From Sipunculus nudus (lineage: Eukaryota; Annelida; Sipuncula; Golfingiida; Sipunculidae): 64,000 bases of DNA. Every line of letters begins with the position of its first letter. Position 1 is the first letter of the stretch. A program made the translations under genes and the position numbers. Below are positions 12,419 to 24,690 of the stretch, in pieces. The stretch lies in assembly GCA_026874595.1 (NCBI GenBank), contig CM049306.1, forward strand, positions 64,178,019 through 64,242,018, written 5' to 3'. Under the pieces are notes generated by a model, which was not told where the DNA came from, did not search any database, and saw only the letters and a program-made list of their open reading frames with translations.

Positions 12419-13735
12419 TTGTTTCAGGAGGAAGTTGCAATGTGCTTACCCTCTTTGTCCTCTAAAACAGATGCCATGATTCAGGCGAGCTCTCCAGATA
12501 TCAGAAAGGTCCTTGGTAACTGGTTGAAGGAGCAGAAGCCAAAGTTGCATGTTAGGAAACAAGAGTCCATCCCAGTGCAGCTGATGATTCAGCAGTGGTC
12601 CAGGTTAGGAACACAGGATGGAATACTCTTTCGTAGGGTACGTGACCCTCTTCTGGGAGAAATAAAGCAGATCATCCTTCCAGCTTCTCTTAAGTCATGG
12701 ATATCAAGGCATTGAACGCACTGAGGCCATGGTTTGGGCCAAATATTACTTTCCTTAGATGTCCACTTTCGAAAAGACTGGATCGAGAATTGTGATGGGT
12801 TAGGACACACCTGGGGTCAATGCTGGCAACACGACCCTTAGAGTTGGTCTGTATGGAATTTACATTAATTGAAAGATCAAGAGATGGTGTTGAGAATGTT
12901 CTCGTCCCTACTGATGCCTTCACCAAGTGGGTTGTGGTGGAGCACAACCACGGTGGCAAAGTGTTTAGTGAAGGAGTGGTTTTACAGGGATGGTCTGTGT
13001 ATGTGGTTGCACTCTGATCAGGGCAGATCGTTTGAGGCGAAGATTGTGCAGGAGTTGTGTTGTCTTATGGGGTTCAGCAGTCACACACCAAAAGATACCA
13101 CCCAGTTGGTAATGGCCAATGGAACCCTTCAATCATAGTATGCACGACCTACTGTGGACGGAAGGTCAGATGGACAGAACACTCGAGTGAGCTAGTGTTT
13201 GTGTATAACACTACGCCGCACAGCGCCACATGATATTCTCCCTTTTACTTATTGTTTGGAAGGGACCCTAAACTTCCTGCTGGTTTCCATTTAGGAACAA
13301 CCCTGGAGCGTGATGATTTAGTGAGGAACCAGACTGATTGGGTTGAGGTACATCAGCTAAGGTTACAGGAAGCATATTCACATGTCACAGAGAGACTACA
13401 GCAGGCAGCAGCTGCAAGGAAACAAATTTACGACAGGAAAGCAAAGGAAGCTCCGTTATCCTTATGGATGAGGGTTTATTTGCAACAATTTCTGAAAGGA
13501 CGTACAAAGATCCAGGACTCGTATGGCTCAAAGCTCTATAAGGTAGTCAAGCAGCGGTGAGACCAAGAGGTTTATAAGATTAAGCCTGCAGACAGGTTTT
13601 GACTGGTGAAGTGGGTTAACCAGTGCCAGCTGAGGATATGCCCAGAACCAAGAGATGTGCAACAACCAAACACTCTTTCTGACTGGCAAGATGATGTACA
13701 CTGGTTAACATTGGGATTGCCAGAATGAACCAGTT
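12419..13735 (+). pseudogene. Ty3/Gypsy integrase and C-terminal tail, broken
   Basis: 12419-12715 is the RNase H-integrase linker. A degraded HHCC zinc-binding region follows (about 12690-12780; 'HGYQGIERTEAM' in another frame, later Cys lost). The catalytic core reads 'RPLELVCMEFTLIERSRDG' (Glu where the first catalytic Asp normally stands), 'ENVLVPTDAFTKW', 'LHSDQGRSFE' and a scrambled 'MANG' block. 13200-13560 gives 'FVYNTTPHS', 'LLFGRDPKLP', 'DRKAKEAPL' and 'KIQDSYGSKLYKVV', the usual post-core region. The tail continues across a stop at 13560 to about 13735. At least four frame changes or stops. Confidence 0.85.
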
Positions 13736-15673
13736 TACTTTGGGATATCCTGAAATACACTAGTTCACTTTGGAATGTATAGATCAGTCTACTGTTTTAT
13801 TGTTTTACATTTTATAAATGTTTTTAAATTAAGTTTAATTCATTTATTTGCCACAAGATTTAACATTATACATGAAATTGTTCATTTATATTTAGTTACT
13901 CCTGTGACAAAGAGGATCAACTCAGAGAGTATAAAAATGAAGTAAAATATAATTAATATGATTCTTAAATGGAGGAAAAGTATTCTTTCAGACAAAGTTT
14001 AAAAGTTGATATTGTACAACAATGGATCAATATCTTTAATAATATTGTTCTAAACTCCCAACCCCTTTGAATTGTGAAGTTTTACGGGAGGCTGCAGTTT
14101 TACATACTGGCACATAGAAAAAATGCATTCTTCTTGTTCTGTTATGATGTACATCTAAATATTTGCAGAATAATTCAGATACAATTAAAGGTAACATTCA
14201 TCATTAATCTTATACATAAATAAACCAACAATGTAATTGTAGATATATTCTTGATAAGTTATTGAAAAAAAAGATATTATTTTGTTATAAATTATAATAA
14301 TAAATATGTAAATCCATGATTTTGTGGCAGTGATATAAAAATGTTTTATTCCTTTATACTATTATCTAGTCTTGTTTGAAATAAAAATTTATAGATTTCA
14401 TTGTACATTAATGTTTATGAGCTGTGGTCTCCATTCTCCAGCTGATGTTCTTAAATCCAGGTTTACATTATAAGAAGGCTACACAGAAGAGAACTGTAAA
14501 CTAAATTTATAAAAGCTACCAAGCATATGATGAAAAAAATTGACTTTCCTCCTAAATACAACACCTAGTGAAATAACATCCACTACTGTTATATAGGTGT
14601 AACTATATTAAAACAAATTTGTTTTTGTTTTACTAAAATAACGCATTCATTGAAACAACATCCGCTACAGCTACAGAGTCCATTCCATGGGATGAATTGT
14701 TTAAACATGTAAAGCTGACAGATTTACTCTATAAAACTTTATTTCTACATTTGATGTGCTTATCTGTGACAGTGTAAAATATATCCTTGAGTGTTTAAAT
14801 TATTTATGGTAAATGCTGCATACTGCATAGTTTAAATTGTAAATACAATTTAGTTATGGAATTGCTACACATGAATTCCTAGTCTGTTTCATTCACTCAA
14901 ATCTGTATATATTAATTTTAATATCTATGCTTTTGCTTAGCTGGTCAGTATTCAAAGGTGGGCCCTTTATTGTCACCCTAGCACTAAATTCACAGATATT
15001 CAGATATTCTTGTTTACACTTAGCAGAAATTGGAACTTAAAAATAAACCTTAACAACAAGAGTAAGATATTCTTCTATAGATTATGGTATTTAAGGATAT
15101 TTAAGGATATTCCAAAAAAGACTGGATATCCCAATGTGAACTAATATAGTCTGGAATATTCCAGTATCAACTAGTTGAGATTGGAATAACAATGACTATT
15201 CCAATCTCAACCATTTAGATGGGAATTCCCATCTCAACTAGTTGCAATGGAATTCCTGGTTAAGTTTTTAACTCAACTGAATTCCAATCTGCACTGTGAC
15301 ATTTATAATCATGCATCAGCAACACTGGTTTATATGTAGGCTGTAGATGATAAATATACCCATTAAGATATTTCTTTCTAAATTATTGCTATAATTTTAA
15401 GTGCTAGAATGTAAAAAATAATTTATTTTAATGTAGGGGTAGAATTTTCTATTTTTCTGTCTCTTTGTTTTAAATTAGTGATGGAAATAAGGAAATAAGG
15501 CCAGGTTTAAGGAAAAGGACAAACATGCTGTATTCCTAGGGAGAATCATGATTAACATTACTAGCTCACTTGTTGGGGTTCTTCCTGGCTCATATGTTTG
15601 GGACTCCTACATAAGTGTCCCAATAGTAGTCCTGAGTTATAAACTCTAGAATAAGGCTTCTGGTTTGATAATT
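13736..15673. other. AT-rich interval without supported genes
   Basis: No ORF of note. Its only structure is a cluster of inverted repeats at about 15105-15280 (annotated separately) and an inverted, diverged echo of it at about 13730-13790. Confidence 0.5.
15171..15240. repeat. Nested inverted repeats (hairpin cluster)
   Basis: GTTGAGATTGGAATA (15174-15188) is the exact reverse complement of 15197-15211, with an 8-nt loop. It is followed by the perfect 16-bp palindrome GATGGGAATTCCCATC (15218-15233). The whole is bracketed by CTAGTTGAGA (15171) and TCTCAACTAG (about 15231-15240). It would extrude as a cruciform or form adjoining stem-loops in RNA. Confidence 0.85.
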
Positions 15674-16864
15674 GTATCCGCCAAAACAAAGTTTTGCGGA
15701 TACTATGTTTTTGATTGGGTTCCGCCGCCGCATTCGTTTCCGGAGTACTCCTCTGAGACTACTGGACGGATTTTTCCAAAATTTACACCAATTATCGAGT
15801 CACATGTGAACTGGTGCCTAACCAATTGGTGAACTGGTGCCTAACCAATTGGCCTTGACCTCTCACCTTTCCTCTCTGCCCAGCGTCGGTTTGTGCGTCT
15901 GTTTCCACACATAAACCCACATATCTCGGGAACCGTTTGACCGATCAGGAAAAAATTTGTACAAATGTAGCCTTTGGATAGCTTTATAACATACACAAAA
16001 AATGGTGGTGCCACCTGCAGCCATTTTTGCACAGTGTCCATCTGTTCATCTGCCTTGGGTTAAAATCACTCATATCTCTGCAGTGGTTTGACTAATTCAC
16101 CTGAAATTTGGCATGCGTGTACATCCTAGATAGCTTTCTTGATTTTATGACAGGTGGCGCCACTTACATTCAGGTTCAAGCTGCAGACATCCAAGCTCAT
16201 ATCTCGGGAACCGTTGGACCAATCAGGAAAAAAATTTTTCACAAATGTAGCCCTTGGATAGCTTTATAACATACACAAAAATGGTGGTGCAACCTGCAGC
16301 CAATTTTGCACAGTGTCCATCTGTTTGTCTGCCTTGGGTTAAAATCACTCCTATCTCTGCAGTGGTAAATTACCTGAAATTCGGCATGCGTATACATCCC
16401 GCATAGCTTTCTTGATTTTATGACAGGTGGCGCCACCTACATTCACATTCATGCTGTAGACATCCATGCTTATATCTCCGGACTCGTTTGACCAATCAGG
16501 AAAAAAAGTTTACACAAATGTAGCCCTTGGATAGCTGTATAACATACACAAAAATGGTGGCGCCATCTGCAGCCATTTTTGCACAGCATCCATCTGTTTG
16601 TCTGCCTTGGGATAAAATCACTCCTATCTCTGCAGTGGTTTGACTTTTCAACCTGAAATTTTGCATGTGTATACATTTTGGATAGTGTCTCGTTCAAATA
16701 ACAGGTGGTGGCACCTTCAATCATGTTTACATGGCAGACATCCATTCTAATATGTAACACGTGTAACTCTATTTCCTCTTGCCAATCAATCCATGCCTCA
16801 CTTAACCCGTCCTACTCTGATTTTGACGGATACACGTATTCGTTGTCGACTACCCGTATTCTAG
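15674..16864. mobile_element. Family B element, complete copy (~1.19 kb)
   Basis: Left end: GTATCCGCCAAAAC, loop AAA, GTTTTGCGGATAC, a hairpin at 15674-15703. Right end: a second hairpin of the GTAGTCG...CGACTAC type (imperfect here), then CCCGTATTCTAG (ends 16864). The left arm GTATCCGCCAAAA is also the reverse complement of the subterminal TTTTGGCGGATAC (best seen at 53807-53819), so the two ends can pair. The interior has diverged ~275-bp subunits, each opening with 'CATATCTCGGGAACCG' (about 15919, 16199, 16471). No transposase or other domain is encoded; it looks like a non-autonomous mobile element of uncertain class. Confidence 0.75.
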
Positions 16865-16989
16865 ATTTCAGCTGTATTACCTATGTTATAATCATGTACA
16901 AATGCTATGAATAATATATAGATGTAGTCTGAACAGCATAAACTAACATATAAAATGCCCTTGTAAAGAGCATAAAATTGCATAAAATT

Positions 16990-17608
16990 TTACCCAAAAA
17001 ATGTCATAAAATCAAAAAAAAAAATTTCTCAAAAGTGAGTGGGAGGCCTGAAACACCAGTTTCATCTTGTGTCCTAAAACCTTGTGTGTTATTAGGGCCC
17101 CACTTGAGTAGGCGGATACCCTATAGTAATCACCCTGTCTATGTGTCTGTCTGTCCATCTGTTCGTCTTTTTTATGATGGTCATTTTGTTTCCTAGTGAT
17201 AACTCCAGTTTAGATTGACATACAGATTTCAAACTTGATCTTTATATGGCCCTCCTGTGTCGCAAGAACTATAGATTTTTGGGGTCATGAGGTCAAAGGT
17301 CAAGGTCACCCAACTCACTTATTTAGAAAGATTGTGGATGCATTTTAAGGTACTGCAGATTTTATTCAAGTTTACAAACATAATGTCAAGTATTGTTTAC
17401 ATAAAACCAGCCCAGTTCAGTGGTATGCAGTGTGCTAGAGCTAGCCCTCAGCTCCCCAGGCTGTTATGTAATCACTTAACTCCTGGGCAGCTCACTTAAT
17501 AGTCTTTTTCTAGATAAGCTGGATTAGGCTGCCTCGAATAACTACCACACAGAGCCTCTCTCTCTCTCTTTCTCTCTTTCTCTCTCTCTCTCTTTCTCTC
17601 TCTCTCTC
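16990..17608. repeat. Family E repeat with AGGTCA block and CT microsatellite tail
   Basis: After a short unassigned stretch (16865-17090), 'GGCGGATACCCTATAG' and a CTGTCT run are followed by AGGTCAAAGGTCAAGGTCA at 17290-17308. The sequence then runs through 'GTGCTAGAGCTAGCCCTCAGCTCC' type text into a (CT)n/(TTTC) microsatellite at 17555-17608. A related end, finishing in a poly-T/poly-C tract, lies at 54040-54196. Confidence 0.65.
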
Positions 17609-17870
17609 CAGATTAGCTGTAAATGTTGATGCAGTTTTGAAATGTGAATCAACTTAAATATTCACATTAAATATTCACATATATATATGGTATACTGGAA
17701 ATGTATAGTTACATTAAAAAAATGATGTAATAAAAGAAGGAATTAATGCAAATATTGTTTATTTTTTCCTGGCTCCATAGCATGGGAATTAAAATGATTT
17801 GCTTTGTTTCTTGATCATTCTGCCTGTTCTAAATATTTAATAATTATGAAAAAACTTTTTTAGTACTGTG
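17609..17870. other. No supported feature
   Basis: AT-rich sequence between the CT microsatellite and the family-C block; no ORF or repeat recognised. Confidence 0.4.
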
Positions 17871-20800
17871 AGCTTATGTGATGGAGCCATCATCTGTATG
17901 TTAACCCATGCTTTCCAAAAATGGTTGGAGCTAGCATCACCAAATTTTATGCAAAAAATTATTCATCTAAACAGCTCTATCAGATTTTGGTTTTTTTTTT
18001 GCTAATTGCATATACTTAGATTTAAAAGGAAAATACCGAAAAACCTTTAAAAATCTTCTTCTCTGAAACTGTCCAGCCATATTGTTCAATATTTCACAGA
18101 AATAATCTCTGAAACCAGTTCACTCAATTTTGTTAAAATGGTTCCAGTTCAGTGAATTTTGGCCGAGTTGCAGGAAGCTGAAAAGGATACTTTTATTACA
18201 ATATCAGAAACAAGTGGAGCTAGCATCCCAAAATTTAATGCAAAAGTCAGTCACATATAAAATGTTGTGGGATTGAGCTTTTTGTAGCGCCACCTGCATT
18301 AACTTACATTTTAAGGGGAACAAGCTAAATAACCTTTGAAAATCTTCTTCTCTGAAATCATTCAGCTAAATTGTTTAATTTTTACAGAAATGATAAAAAA
18401 GACGAGCTCTCTCAAGTTTGTTCAAATGATTTTGGTTTGATGAATTTTTGCTGAGTTACAGGAATTGAACTTAGTCATTTGGCCAAGTAAGCATACAAAC
18501 ATAACAATCTCAAAAACTACAAGCACAAGCTTTGTGCAAATGTTGGTCAAGTGAGTCATATTTGAGATTGTAGTTTTTGTTGCACCACCTACATAGACCT
18601 GTTTTTTACAGGCAAAAACCTCATAAATTTATCCTCTTTCAGCTTAAAAATGTTTTATGATGAAACTGTGAAGCTGAATCGTTTAATTGTCCCTTGCTCC
18701 GTGGATGTGGGGGACATTGATTTGGGTTTGTCTGGCTGTCTGTCTCTCCGTCTGTCAGGTTTTTTCATTTCTGTGTTATAACTTACCTAAATTTTATCTG
18801 ATTTCATTCAAATTTGGATCAGTGATTGCTCTTATAAATACCTCAGTTGGGATTGGTTTTGGAGTGCCTATATGAAAAATATTTCTCATAAGCTCAAAAA
18901 CAAATTTTGGTCAAATTTCTCAGTGTGTTTTAATTTTTATGTTCGCCTGCAGATGTCTCCACATGTCTTGTGGATTTTGCTCCTATTTCTAAAAGTGTTT
19001 TAGTTTTTTAGCTCAGCTGACTGAAAGACATCTGAGCTATAGCGATCACTCTTTGTCGGGCATCCGTCTATCCGTCCGTCTGTCTGTCCGTTAACCTGGC
19101 ACAAATCGTAACCACTGGACCTAGAATCTTTTATCTTCAGATTCTGAGAGGTTGATGAAAAATCTCCTTGGAAACCAGAAATTAGGTCTCTGTTACCCAT
19201 ATCCTTGGAGCTATGGGGCCCCAAAGTACCCCCCAGAATAGTCAAAAATTTCATACAAAAACTTCAATATCTCATTATCTACATCACTAATGGTCATGAT
19301 TTTTGGCATACATATTGATCATGAGATGTTCCATTAGTTCCTGCAGACTGGTGGCGCCACCTGTATTTTTCGATTTTTACGAATTGTTTTCTCTATTTTT
19401 GAGACCTTTAAAAATGTGAACATCTGTTAACAGGGCATAAATCGTAAAGACTAGACCTAGAATCTTCATTCTTGACACACTGAGAGACCTATGAAAAGTC
19501 CCCATGGAAACCTGAAATAAGGTCTCTGTTACCCATATTCTTTGAGCTGTGGGGCTCCCAATTACCCCCCAGAATAATGGAAAATTTGATAAAAACAAAC
19601 TGCAACATCTCAATAACTACAACACTGATGGTCATGATTTTTGGCATACACATTGATCAAGAGGTGTTCCATTAGTTCCGGCAGACTGGTGGCGCCACCT
19701 GTATTTTTTCAAATTTTCACAATTTTTAGCGAACCTGTGAGCTTATGCGATGGTGTGGTGTTGTTCGGCGTCCACCGTCTGTCCTCCGGCGTCTGGTGTC
19801 CATACGTTAACCCATACTATCTTGAAAACTGCAAGAGTAAGCATCACAAAATTTTATGCAAAAAAATCAGTCATCTAAAAAACCGTATCGGATTTTTCTT
19901 ATTTTTTGGCTAGCTGCATTTTCTTAGATTTTATTGGGAAAAGGCTAAAAAAGCTTTAAAAATCTTCTTCTCCGAAACTGTTCAGCCAAATTGTACAATA
20001 TTTCTTAGAAATGATTCCTTGAACAATCTTTCTCAAGTTTTTTCAAATAGTTTAAGTTCCGTGATTTTTGGCGGAGTTACAGGAAGTTGAACTTAGTCAT
20101 CTGTCCAAAAAAGCATATTAAATTACAATCTCAGAAACGGCTGGAGCTATCATCACCAAATTTTATGCCAATGTTAGTCACACGAGTCATATCTGAAATT
20201 GAGGTATTGGTGGCACCACCTGCATCGACCTTTTTTGTACAGGGGGTCATCAGTGCCCGTATCATACTGACGGCTACAAAAAACTTTTCTCTGAAACCAT
20301 ATGGCCAAATTGTTTAATATCGCACAGAAATAATCCTAGGGTAGTGCTTTCTGAAGTTTGTTCAAATGGTCTCAGTTCAGTGACTTTTTGCTGAGTTATG
20401 GGAAGCTGAATTTAGTCATATGCCATAACATCCCATTTTAGCTCCTTTGGCTACAAAGATCTTCTGCTCAAAAACCACTGAGCCAAATTCTTAAATCTAA
20501 CACATTAATTATCCTTAGATGTTGATAATTGAAGTTTGTTCAAATGGTTTTGGTTCAGTGATTTTTGGCTGAGTTATAAGAAGCTTAACTTAGCCATTTT
20601 GCTTTATTTTCCCATATGGGTTATAAACCTGTAAAACCTTTTCTGACTCAGGCCACCAAGGCAAATTTGTTTAATATTTTACAAGAATAATTCCCTGAAT
20701 TATTCTTATAATAATTGTCTTTTATGGTTCCAAAGAATGAATTTTGGCTGAATTATAAAGTCATTTTACCATATATGTAAGCTGTGTGAAGCAGATATAT

Positions 20801-22370
20801 CTCGCCTGGCACCTGTTTATCAGCATCCATTACATCATGCCTCTAGACATTTAGATTTCAGGTTATCTATGGTTAATATTGACAAGAATGTTTTTTAAAA
20901 GCTTTTAAAAAATGTAGATTTATGATTTTAGATATGCCAGGCAATGTTTACAATCACAGGTATACAGCTCTCTGTGGGTATATAAAGACGGCTGTACATG
21001 GATTATAAAAAATAGGTATCCATACTCAACTTAATTCAAGATTTTGCCATCAGTGAGATGGATCTGTATTATAATTTTACATTCAATATGCATCTGTAGT
21101 AATTTTTAGCTAACCTGTGCCATGGTGTGGCGGCGTCCGCCGTCTGTACGTTAACCCACACTATTTCAAAAAAGACTGGAGCTAGCATCATTAAATTTAA
21201 TGCAAAATATTAGCCATCTGAAAAACTCTGCATTTTCTTAGATTTTATAGAGGAAAAGGTAAAAAACCTTTAAAAATCTTCTCCTCCCAAACGGTACAGC
21301 CAAGTTGTTCAATATTTCACAGAAATAATCTTTTATACCATCTCTCTCAAGTTTGTTTGAATTGTTCAAGTTAGGTGAATTTTGGCCGAGTTACAGGAAG
21401 TTGAACTTAGTCACCTGTCAAAAAAACATACTAAAATGACAGTCTCAGAAATGGCCGGAGCTATCATCAACAAATTTTATGCCAGTGTTGGTCACATAAG
21501 TCATATATGAAATTCAGGTATTGGTGGCGCCACCTGCATTGACCTTTTTTGGACGGGGGTCATTGGTCATCTGTACATTAACCCATAATTTCTCAGGAAT
21601 GGCAGGAGCTACCATCCTCAGATTTTATGCAATAATCTGTCACATATCAAATGTTGTGGGATTCAGCTTATTTTTTTTGCTATCTGCATTTACTTAGATT
21701 TTATAGGGAAAAAGCTGAAAAACCTTTAAAGTCTTCTTCTTGTAAATGGTCCAGCCAAATTGTTCAATATTTTGCAGAAATGATCCCAGAGGCAAGCCCT
21801 CTCAAGTTTGTTCAAATGGTTTGCATTTGATGAATTGTAGTGGAGTTACATGAATTTGAACAGTCATTTGGCCAAGTAAGCATACTGACATAGTAATCTC
21901 AGAAATGAAAGAAGCTAGGATTACCAAGTATTGTGCAAATGTTGGTCACATGACTCATATTTGAAGTTGCAGATTTTGTGGTGCCACCTACATTGACGTT
22001 TTTTTATGGGCAAAAACCTCATAATTTCAGCCTCTTTCAGCTTAAAATGTTATGATGAAACTGTCAAGTTGAATCGTTCAATTTTTCAAAAGACCTATCC
22101 TAGGACATGGTTCTTTCAATCATATCAGAAAAGCTTTTGTTGGTCTTTTTCAAACTGAGGACTGCAAAACTCTTCTCCTACAAAATTATTGTTTCAATTA
22201 TAACTTCTGTAAAATTGCACAAAAATTATTCTTAGGTGGCCTTTGTTCAAGTTTACTTGAATGATTTTTGGCAGAATTATTGGACCTTTAACAATAAAAA
22301 AACTGCATCTTTTATTATTCTAGCTATTTTGTTTAAAAGTTTATGAATATGTCAGCTTGAAAAAAAAGCA
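17871..22370. repeat. Family C repeat block with embedded family A units
   Basis: Family C units (~300 bp) carry 'GGAGCTAGCATCACCAAATTTTATGC', 'CTTAGATTTTA', 'CTTTAAAAATCTTCTTCTC', 'AGCCAAATTGTTCAATATTTCACAGAAAT' and 'GAGTTACAGGAAG' type phrases. They occur about a dozen times between 17880 and 22100. Fresh starts of the family ('TGTGAGCTTATGCGATGG' plus GTCC/GTCTG) are seen near 19735 and 21115. Family A units with hairpin head occupy about 19010-19725. GGTGGCGCCACC is exact at 19350, 19688 and 21523. No coding signal. Confidence 0.75.
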
Positions 22371-22399
22371 TTTTAGCCAAAGTCTTTCAGTATGTGTAA

Positions 22400-23600
22400 A
22401 CAGATTCACCAACACTCCGAGATTGTATCTGTATCTTTAAATAGGTTAAGAAACTGCCAACTGTTTCAGATTTGGCAACAGATCAAGAGTTCATTCAGTG
22501 CAGCCAGATTTAGGTCGAGAGTTCAATCAGTGCAGCCAAGCACAAGGCATGTGATCACCTCATGGGTGACATGTGATCACCTCATGGGCGACATGTGAAC
22601 ACCTCATGGGCACCATGTGATCACGTCAATGGTGTCATGCCCCTCAGGGCAGGGCCACTGCATGAGCTTATGCAATGGTGTGGCTACTATTTCAGACTTG
22701 GCAACAGGCTATAGGTCAGTCTCGATCTATTTATAGCTTTGGCAGACTGCCAACTGTATCAGATTAGGCAACAGGTCAAGACTTCACTCAGTGCAGCCAG
22801 GTATGGGTCAGGAGTTCACTCAGTGCAGTAGCTGCATTCGATTTATAGTGTTAGCAGACTGCCCACTGCATCAGATTTGGCACCAAAGTTCAGCCGTGAT
22901 CTATTTATAGCTTTGGCAGACTGCCAACTGTGTCAGATTATGCAACAGGTCAAAAGTTCACTCAGTCTAGCCAGGTGCAGGTCATGAGTTCACTCAGTGC
23001 AGTAGCCTGAGCCAGCAAATTTGTCACAGTTCACTCAGGGCAACTGCCCTTCTCATCTAAGCCTGGTCAGCCCCATGCATCAGACTCAAGGTAATTTTGA
23101 TGTATTGGCCTGATGTTTTGACCTGTCTATGTGTCTTGGATGGCTTTCTTGTTCACAAGACAGATGTTGCCACCTACAATTACTTTTTCACAGTGTATGC
23201 TTATTTCTACAGAGGAATTTGATATATCAGCCTGAAAATTGGCATATATATACATATCAAATAGCTTTGTCGTATACAAGACTGGTGGTGCCACTTACAA
23301 TAATTTTTGCAGTGTGTGTGTCCCTGCTTATTTTCAGGAGGGGTTTGATTTATCAGTCTGAAATTTGGCATATGTATCTATCTCAGATAGCTTTGTTGTA
23401 TACAAGACTGGTGGTGCCAGCTACAATCATTTTTGTGCTGTGTGCATCCATGCCATAATTTCAGCAGTGATGTTTGTGTAATTGTTTCTTATTCAAAATG
23501 TTTAGTACTTGCATTGTTCATATACATGAGAAGTAATGGTCCAGCATTGAAGCATAATACCTGGTGTATTTTCCAATGCACAGGTTCACATTAGGCCTGT
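22400..23600. repeat. Family F repeat block
   Basis: Repeated 'TTTGGCAGACTGCC', 'AGATTAGGCAACAGGTCAAGAGTTCACTCAGTGCAGCCAG' type phrases (22440-23050). A 23-24-bp tandem (CATGTGATCACCTCATGGGTGA type, 22557-22640) is embedded. A second half has 'GATATATCAGCCTGAAA' and 'ACAAGACTGGTGGTGCCAC' (23100-23460). It ends with 'AGGCCTGTAGGCCTTG' near 23595-23611. Related blocks lie at 40110-40935, 44690-45135 and 55200-55660. Confidence 0.75.
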
Positions 23601-23611
23601 AGGCCTTGTTT

Positions 23612-24690
23612 TTTTTCTCTTTTTTTTAGACCTTTAAGGATTTAGTTATCTGTCAACAGGGTACAAATCGTTAAGTTGAACTATGGCACTCCAAAGTACA
23701 GCTCAGAATAATGGAAAACTTGATACAAAAGCTGAAGTATCTATATAAACCTGTTATGCAGAGATCAGCATATTTGTTTGCATGGATATTGATCATGGAG
23801 TGTTTCATTAGTTTCTGCAGACTGGTGGCACCACCTGTATTTGTTCAGGTTTTTTAGCTCAGCTGACTTTCAGTCATGCTGGGCTATAGCGATGGGTCTT
23901 TATCCGTCGTCCTTCCGTCTGTCCGGCCGTCCGGCCGACCGGCCGTTAGCAGGGCACAAATCGTAACCGTAGGGGCTAGGGCCATGAACCCTATGCAGTC
24001 TTAGAGGTTATAAAAAAATCTCCTTGCAAATCTGAAATTAGGTCACTGCAACCTATATTCTCTAAGTTATGGGGTGTGTTTGCACCCCCCCAGAAATAAT
24101 TCTTTTAGCCAAAATTTTCATCTTAAACCTAACATCTTTCACATACAGCTCACCTACCAACAGGGGAAGAACCATAATTATTTTGAGGTCACAAGGTCAA
24201 AGGTCAAGGTCACAGAACCAACTTCTTTGAAAAGCCTGTGGATGCATTTTAAGCCAAACCTTTTCTTTGATCTTTCACATATAGCTCACCTACTAAGTGG
24301 GAGAAGAATCCCATAGATGTTGAGGTCACAAGGTCAAAGGTCAGGGTCACAGGATCCACTTCTTTGAAAAGGTTGTGGACACATTTCAAGCTAGACCTTT
24401 CATTCCAAACCTTTCAGCACTGATATCGCTTCTCTGCCAACAGGGGAAAAGACCTGTTGATTTTGAGGTCAAAGGTCAAGTTCACAGCACCCTCTTCTTG
24501 CGTGGAGTCATTTTCAGGCAAACTTTTCAATCTATACTTTCCATCTGTCATATATGGCTTACCTACCAATACGGGAAGAAGCCTATTGAAGTTGAGTTCA
24601 AAAGGTCAAAGGTCAAGGTCACAATATTGTTCTAAATGCTTGTGAACATATTTCAAGTGAAACTGTTCAACCCAAACCTTCAGTCTTTCA
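23612..24690. repeat. Family A fragment joined to family E (AGGTCA-rich) units
   Basis: 23612-23850 is a family-A unit. At 23856 the AGCTCAGCTGACT hairpin head and a GTCC/GGCC run begin a set of four ~135-bp units with AGGTCAAAGGTCAAGGTCA at 24194-24212 and similar at about 24330, 24465 and 24603. Frame-specific ORFs across it repeat in each unit and are not genes. Confidence 0.7.

Larger units (their letters stand above)
9900..13735 (+). mobile_element. Ty3/Gypsy LTR retrotransposon, decayed gag-pol
   Basis: Relics of the Ty3/Gypsy gene order are read along the plus strand: Gag zinc knuckle, aspartic protease, reverse transcriptase, RNase H, integrase and the C-terminal tail. Stop codons and frame changes split it into many pieces, so it cannot make a polyprotein. 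The reading frame jumps between RT blocks, and the stretch leading from RT to RNase H is shortened. Neither LTR was recognised. The pieces are annotated separately. Confidence 0.9.

Noticed and set aside
13252-13560. Independent gene for a 102-codon protein
   Set aside because: It is the post-core part of the Ty3 integrase (LLFGRDPKLP, DRKAKEAPL) in register with the rest of the relic.
22400-23050. CRISPR-like alternation of short repeats in family F
   Set aside because: Spacing and sequence vary, the family is dispersed at four loci, and the context is eukaryotic.
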